Below, one piece after another: positions 32,503 to 34,691 of a stretch of DNA of 34,691 nucleotides. Each line of letters starts with the position of its first letter. Position 1 is the first letter of the stretch. The stretch is from positions 1 through 34,691 of the forward strand of contig JANTQF010000366.1 of assembly GCA_032988165.1 (NCBI GenBank), given 5' to 3'. The notes beneath the pieces were generated by a model. That model did no database searches, was not told the origin of the DNA, and saw only the letters and a program-made list of their open reading frames with translations. The position numbers and the translations under genes are program-made. This stretch comes from Emmonsiellopsis sp. PD_33 (taxonomy: Eukaryota > Ascomycota > Eurotiomycetes > Onygenales > Ajellomycetaceae).

Positions 32503-33961
32503 ATGGCGACCAATCCAACCATGGGCACAAAGCCCCCTGATTACGATGAACCTTTCGGGGCCTATATTGGCCACAGACTCGTGACTACAGCATCAGTGTG
32601 CATGGCCATATCAACCATATTTGTCGGGCTTCGAATATGGACAAGACGATACGTCACGCAGATATTGGGAGCAGATGATTATCTTATTGGAACAGCATGG
32701 GTAGGCCGATTGACCATCGACGATATCAAGCGACGTCCGTTCTAACTTGAAGTTAGTTATTTGCAATTGCACTGGGTATATCAGATATAATACGTGAGTC
32801 CGCAGTGAGACACGCTGTTAGGAGCATGCTAACATTTACAGAATGTCGTTATGGGACGGGGACGCACCTATGGGAACTACGTGAAGATACCTACGTGATA
32901 TTTCTCAAAGTATGTCGCCTCCCATCAACTAAAACAATTCACCTCTAACAAATGGGTAGCTCCAAATGGTCGTAGGAACTTTCTACACAGTATCCCTTCC
33001 ATTTGCCAAATGTTCCATCCTCGCCTTCTATCTCCGGCTATCCCAAGAACGAGTATTTCGCATCCTCGTATATCTCACGATAGGCTTCATCGCCAGCTAT
33101 GCAACGTCCGGAGTCCTAGTCATTATCTTCTCATGCAATCCCGTCGCTGGAAGCTGGGATCTGGATGTGGCTGCCCTAAAAACGACATACTGTATCAACC
33201 GACCCATCAACTACCTCGCGCAGTCGAGCTTCAATATCTTCTCTGATCTCGTTATCATTCTGCTACCGGTCCGGACCATTTGGGGACTGCATATGCCCAC
33301 GACACAGCGGCTGTCAATTATCGCCATTTTCGCCTGCGGTTTCTTGTGAGTCCCATTATAAAATTCCGCTTGATTCTCAGCTAACCATCACCAAAAGTGT
33401 TTGCATTGTCTCCATAATCCGCCTAGAATCCATTATTACTCTCCTCAAATCCCCAGATCTAACCTGTAAGCCTTTCCGCTATGCACCAACCTATACTGCC
33501 CCTATAACCATCCATTCAAAAAACCAACACCGCCCTCTCCTCCGCTCTCCCTCTAACCTAAACCGCAAACAGGGGACACCACCGACGTCCTAATCTGGTC
33601 TACAATCGAATCACACATAACTATCCTCTGCGCTTGCGCTCCCCACCTAAAACCTCTCGTAACCCGTTTCATCCCCGGCTTCCTCCGCTCGGGCATCAGC
33701 CGCCCCAGCCAATCCTACCCGCACTCGCGCTACCCGACCAACCCGCGTAGCAAAAGCCATGCGCTGCACAGCAGCTCGCGGCACGGCACGACCTCGAACG
33801 AGTTTGAGTTGTACGGGGCGGATTTTGATGATGGGAGGCGGACGATGACGGTTGTGGAGAGTGGGGTTAGAGCCAGGGATAGCAAGGCGGATAGCCAGGA
33901 GAGTATTCTGGATGCGAGTTCGAAGCAGGTTTACGTCACGAGGACAGTGCATGTTTCCTGA
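32503..33961 (+). CDS. Fungal rhodopsin-domain (seven-helix, PTH11-like) integral membrane protein
   Basis: Exons 32503-32700, 32757-32793, 32842-32909, 32960-33345, 33398-33465 and 33573-33961 give 381 residues. Marks of the fungal 'rhodopsin domain-containing' integral membrane family: a short polar N-terminus, GLRIWTRRYVTQILGADDYL after helix 1, CRYGTGTHLWEL, FYTVSLPFAKCSILAFYLRL, a Cys-Asn-Pro loop (FSCNPVAGSWDL ... YCINRPINY), IFSDLVIILLPVRTIWGLHM and RLESIITLLKSPDLTWDTTD before the last helix. The Ser/Arg-rich C-terminal tail is cytosolic. It is not a light-sensing rhodopsin by evidence here; related proteins include candidate GPCRs of the PTH11 type, with unknown ligands. The frame is open upstream to an ATG-like position near 32284, which would add a hydrophobic N-terminus; the MATNPTMG start is preferred on family length. 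Confidence 0.88.
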
Positions 33962-34552
33962 GGAGTGTATAGGTGGAGAATACCATACCCTTTTGGCGAT
34001 GTATATCACATTTTCAATTCCGTGACGCTTTTATGATGGGACTGTCTAGGTGGGATTTGCTTTTATTGCGCTGGCCGGCCGGGCTGGCTGTTGGACTGGG
34101 CGGGGAGGTCCCCTGTCTCTCTCTCTTTTGTTGCTGTTTCATTCATTCTGTATTTCTTCGGCTTACTTTTACTTTAATTGTATATATTATACCTAATATT
34201 CAATAAAAAAGCTGCCTTCAAAGACCCTCTGGCCACTTACATGGCATCGACGCCGTCACCAGTGCTATCTGAGGATAGAGTACTTACCCCAGATAATTAA
34301 CAATCTTGAAATATCTACCTGGACCTCCTATCTAGTTAGATATCCCATATCCAAATAACCCTTGCGCCCCCTTGCACCCCCTTTCCACCCTCCCTACCGC
34401 GCTCCACGAAAGTATAAAACATCTCCAATCCATATATCTACCCCTATCACGCAACCCAACGTAGCTCATTGTTCCTCCCCCATCATCCGCCCACAAATAA
34501 CATTCTCCGGGTAACCCCCCATTCCCCTCCGCCTACTTAAATAACTGATATT
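33962..34552. other. Intergenic: 3' flank of rhodopsin-like gene
   Basis: G-rich then pyrimidine-rich and AT-rich sequence, with AATAAA at 34202-34207 as a possible polyadenylation signal. No gene recognised. It also contains sequence where the remainder of the neighbouring permease should be if that gene were intact, but no coding potential is seen. Confidence 0.5.
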
Positions 34553-34691
34553 TCAAATCTCAGCCAAGCCGGTTATGACGCCCCACACAACCTCGAGGCC
34601 AGATAGCCAGTAGCTCGGTCGGACGTAGGTGAGAATGATTTGGGAGGGGATGAGCATGATACAGTATGCAATACTGAAATATGTCGAGAAG
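34553..34691 (-). pseudogene. Fragment of DAL5-like (allantoate permease family) MFS transporter, stops early
   Basis: The minus strand from the window edge reads YFSIAYCIMLIPSQIILTYV, then RPSYWLSGLEVVWGVITGL and a TGA at 34555-34553. The text 'IPSQIIL..VRPSYWL...E..WG..T' is the classical second-helix region of anion:cation symporters of the DAL5 family. In those proteins about ten more helices follow, but after the TGA neither frame continues the family and no good GT donor sits at the right place. A CATATTTCAG acceptor may precede TATTGC at the left of the fragment. It is therefore more likely a truncated or decayed gene than a normal 3' end; an unseen splice event is the alternative. The 5' part lies outside the window. 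Confidence 0.5.

Overview
The window looks like nuclear DNA of a filamentous ascomycete, probably Eurotiomycetes. Genes carry several short (about 45-125 nt) GT-AG introns, intergenic spaces are 0.4-1.8 kb with simple repeats, and the proteins are typical Pezizomycotina housekeeping families. Exon joins were made by hand by keeping the frame and family similarity; no alignment or transcript data were available.

Left to centre (about 1-25,825) is a core, gene-dense block. In order: 5' exon of a PEX11-like gene (-), actin-capping protein alpha (-), an unrecognised 650-residue Ser/Pro-rich protein (-), a small ELO-like membrane protein (+), a PAP2 lipid phosphatase (-), Mediator subunit MED7 (+), a 12-exon HAK/KUP potassium transporter (+), cytochrome b5 (-), a cupin with a mitochondrial-looking leader (+), the ribosome-rescue GTPase HBS1 (+), ER Hsp70 BiP/Kar2 ending in HDEL (+), and a small lysine-rich protein (-).

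From about 26,000 to the end the window becomes accessory and gene-poor. It holds a 1.7-kb block with no recognisable fungal gene but dense overlapping open frames, a secreted FAD-linked (PCMH-type) oxidase (-), a fungal seven-helix rhodopsin-like membrane protein (+), and a piece of a DAL5-like MFS permease (-) that stops after about two membrane helices.

The genes are not an operon and do not form one pathway. ER and membrane-lipid functions are well represented (BiP, cytochrome b5, ELO-like, PAP2). The points most worth a second look are: a 0.4-kb stretch after MED7 that folds on paper into two consecutive three-way junctions and ends in a hairpin plus T6; a GC-AG intron required by the frame of HAK; three successive stop-free, length-3n introns in BiP; palindromes and a perfect TGACTCA in the BiP promoter; the orphan block at 26.3-28.0 kb; and the broken permease at the right edge.
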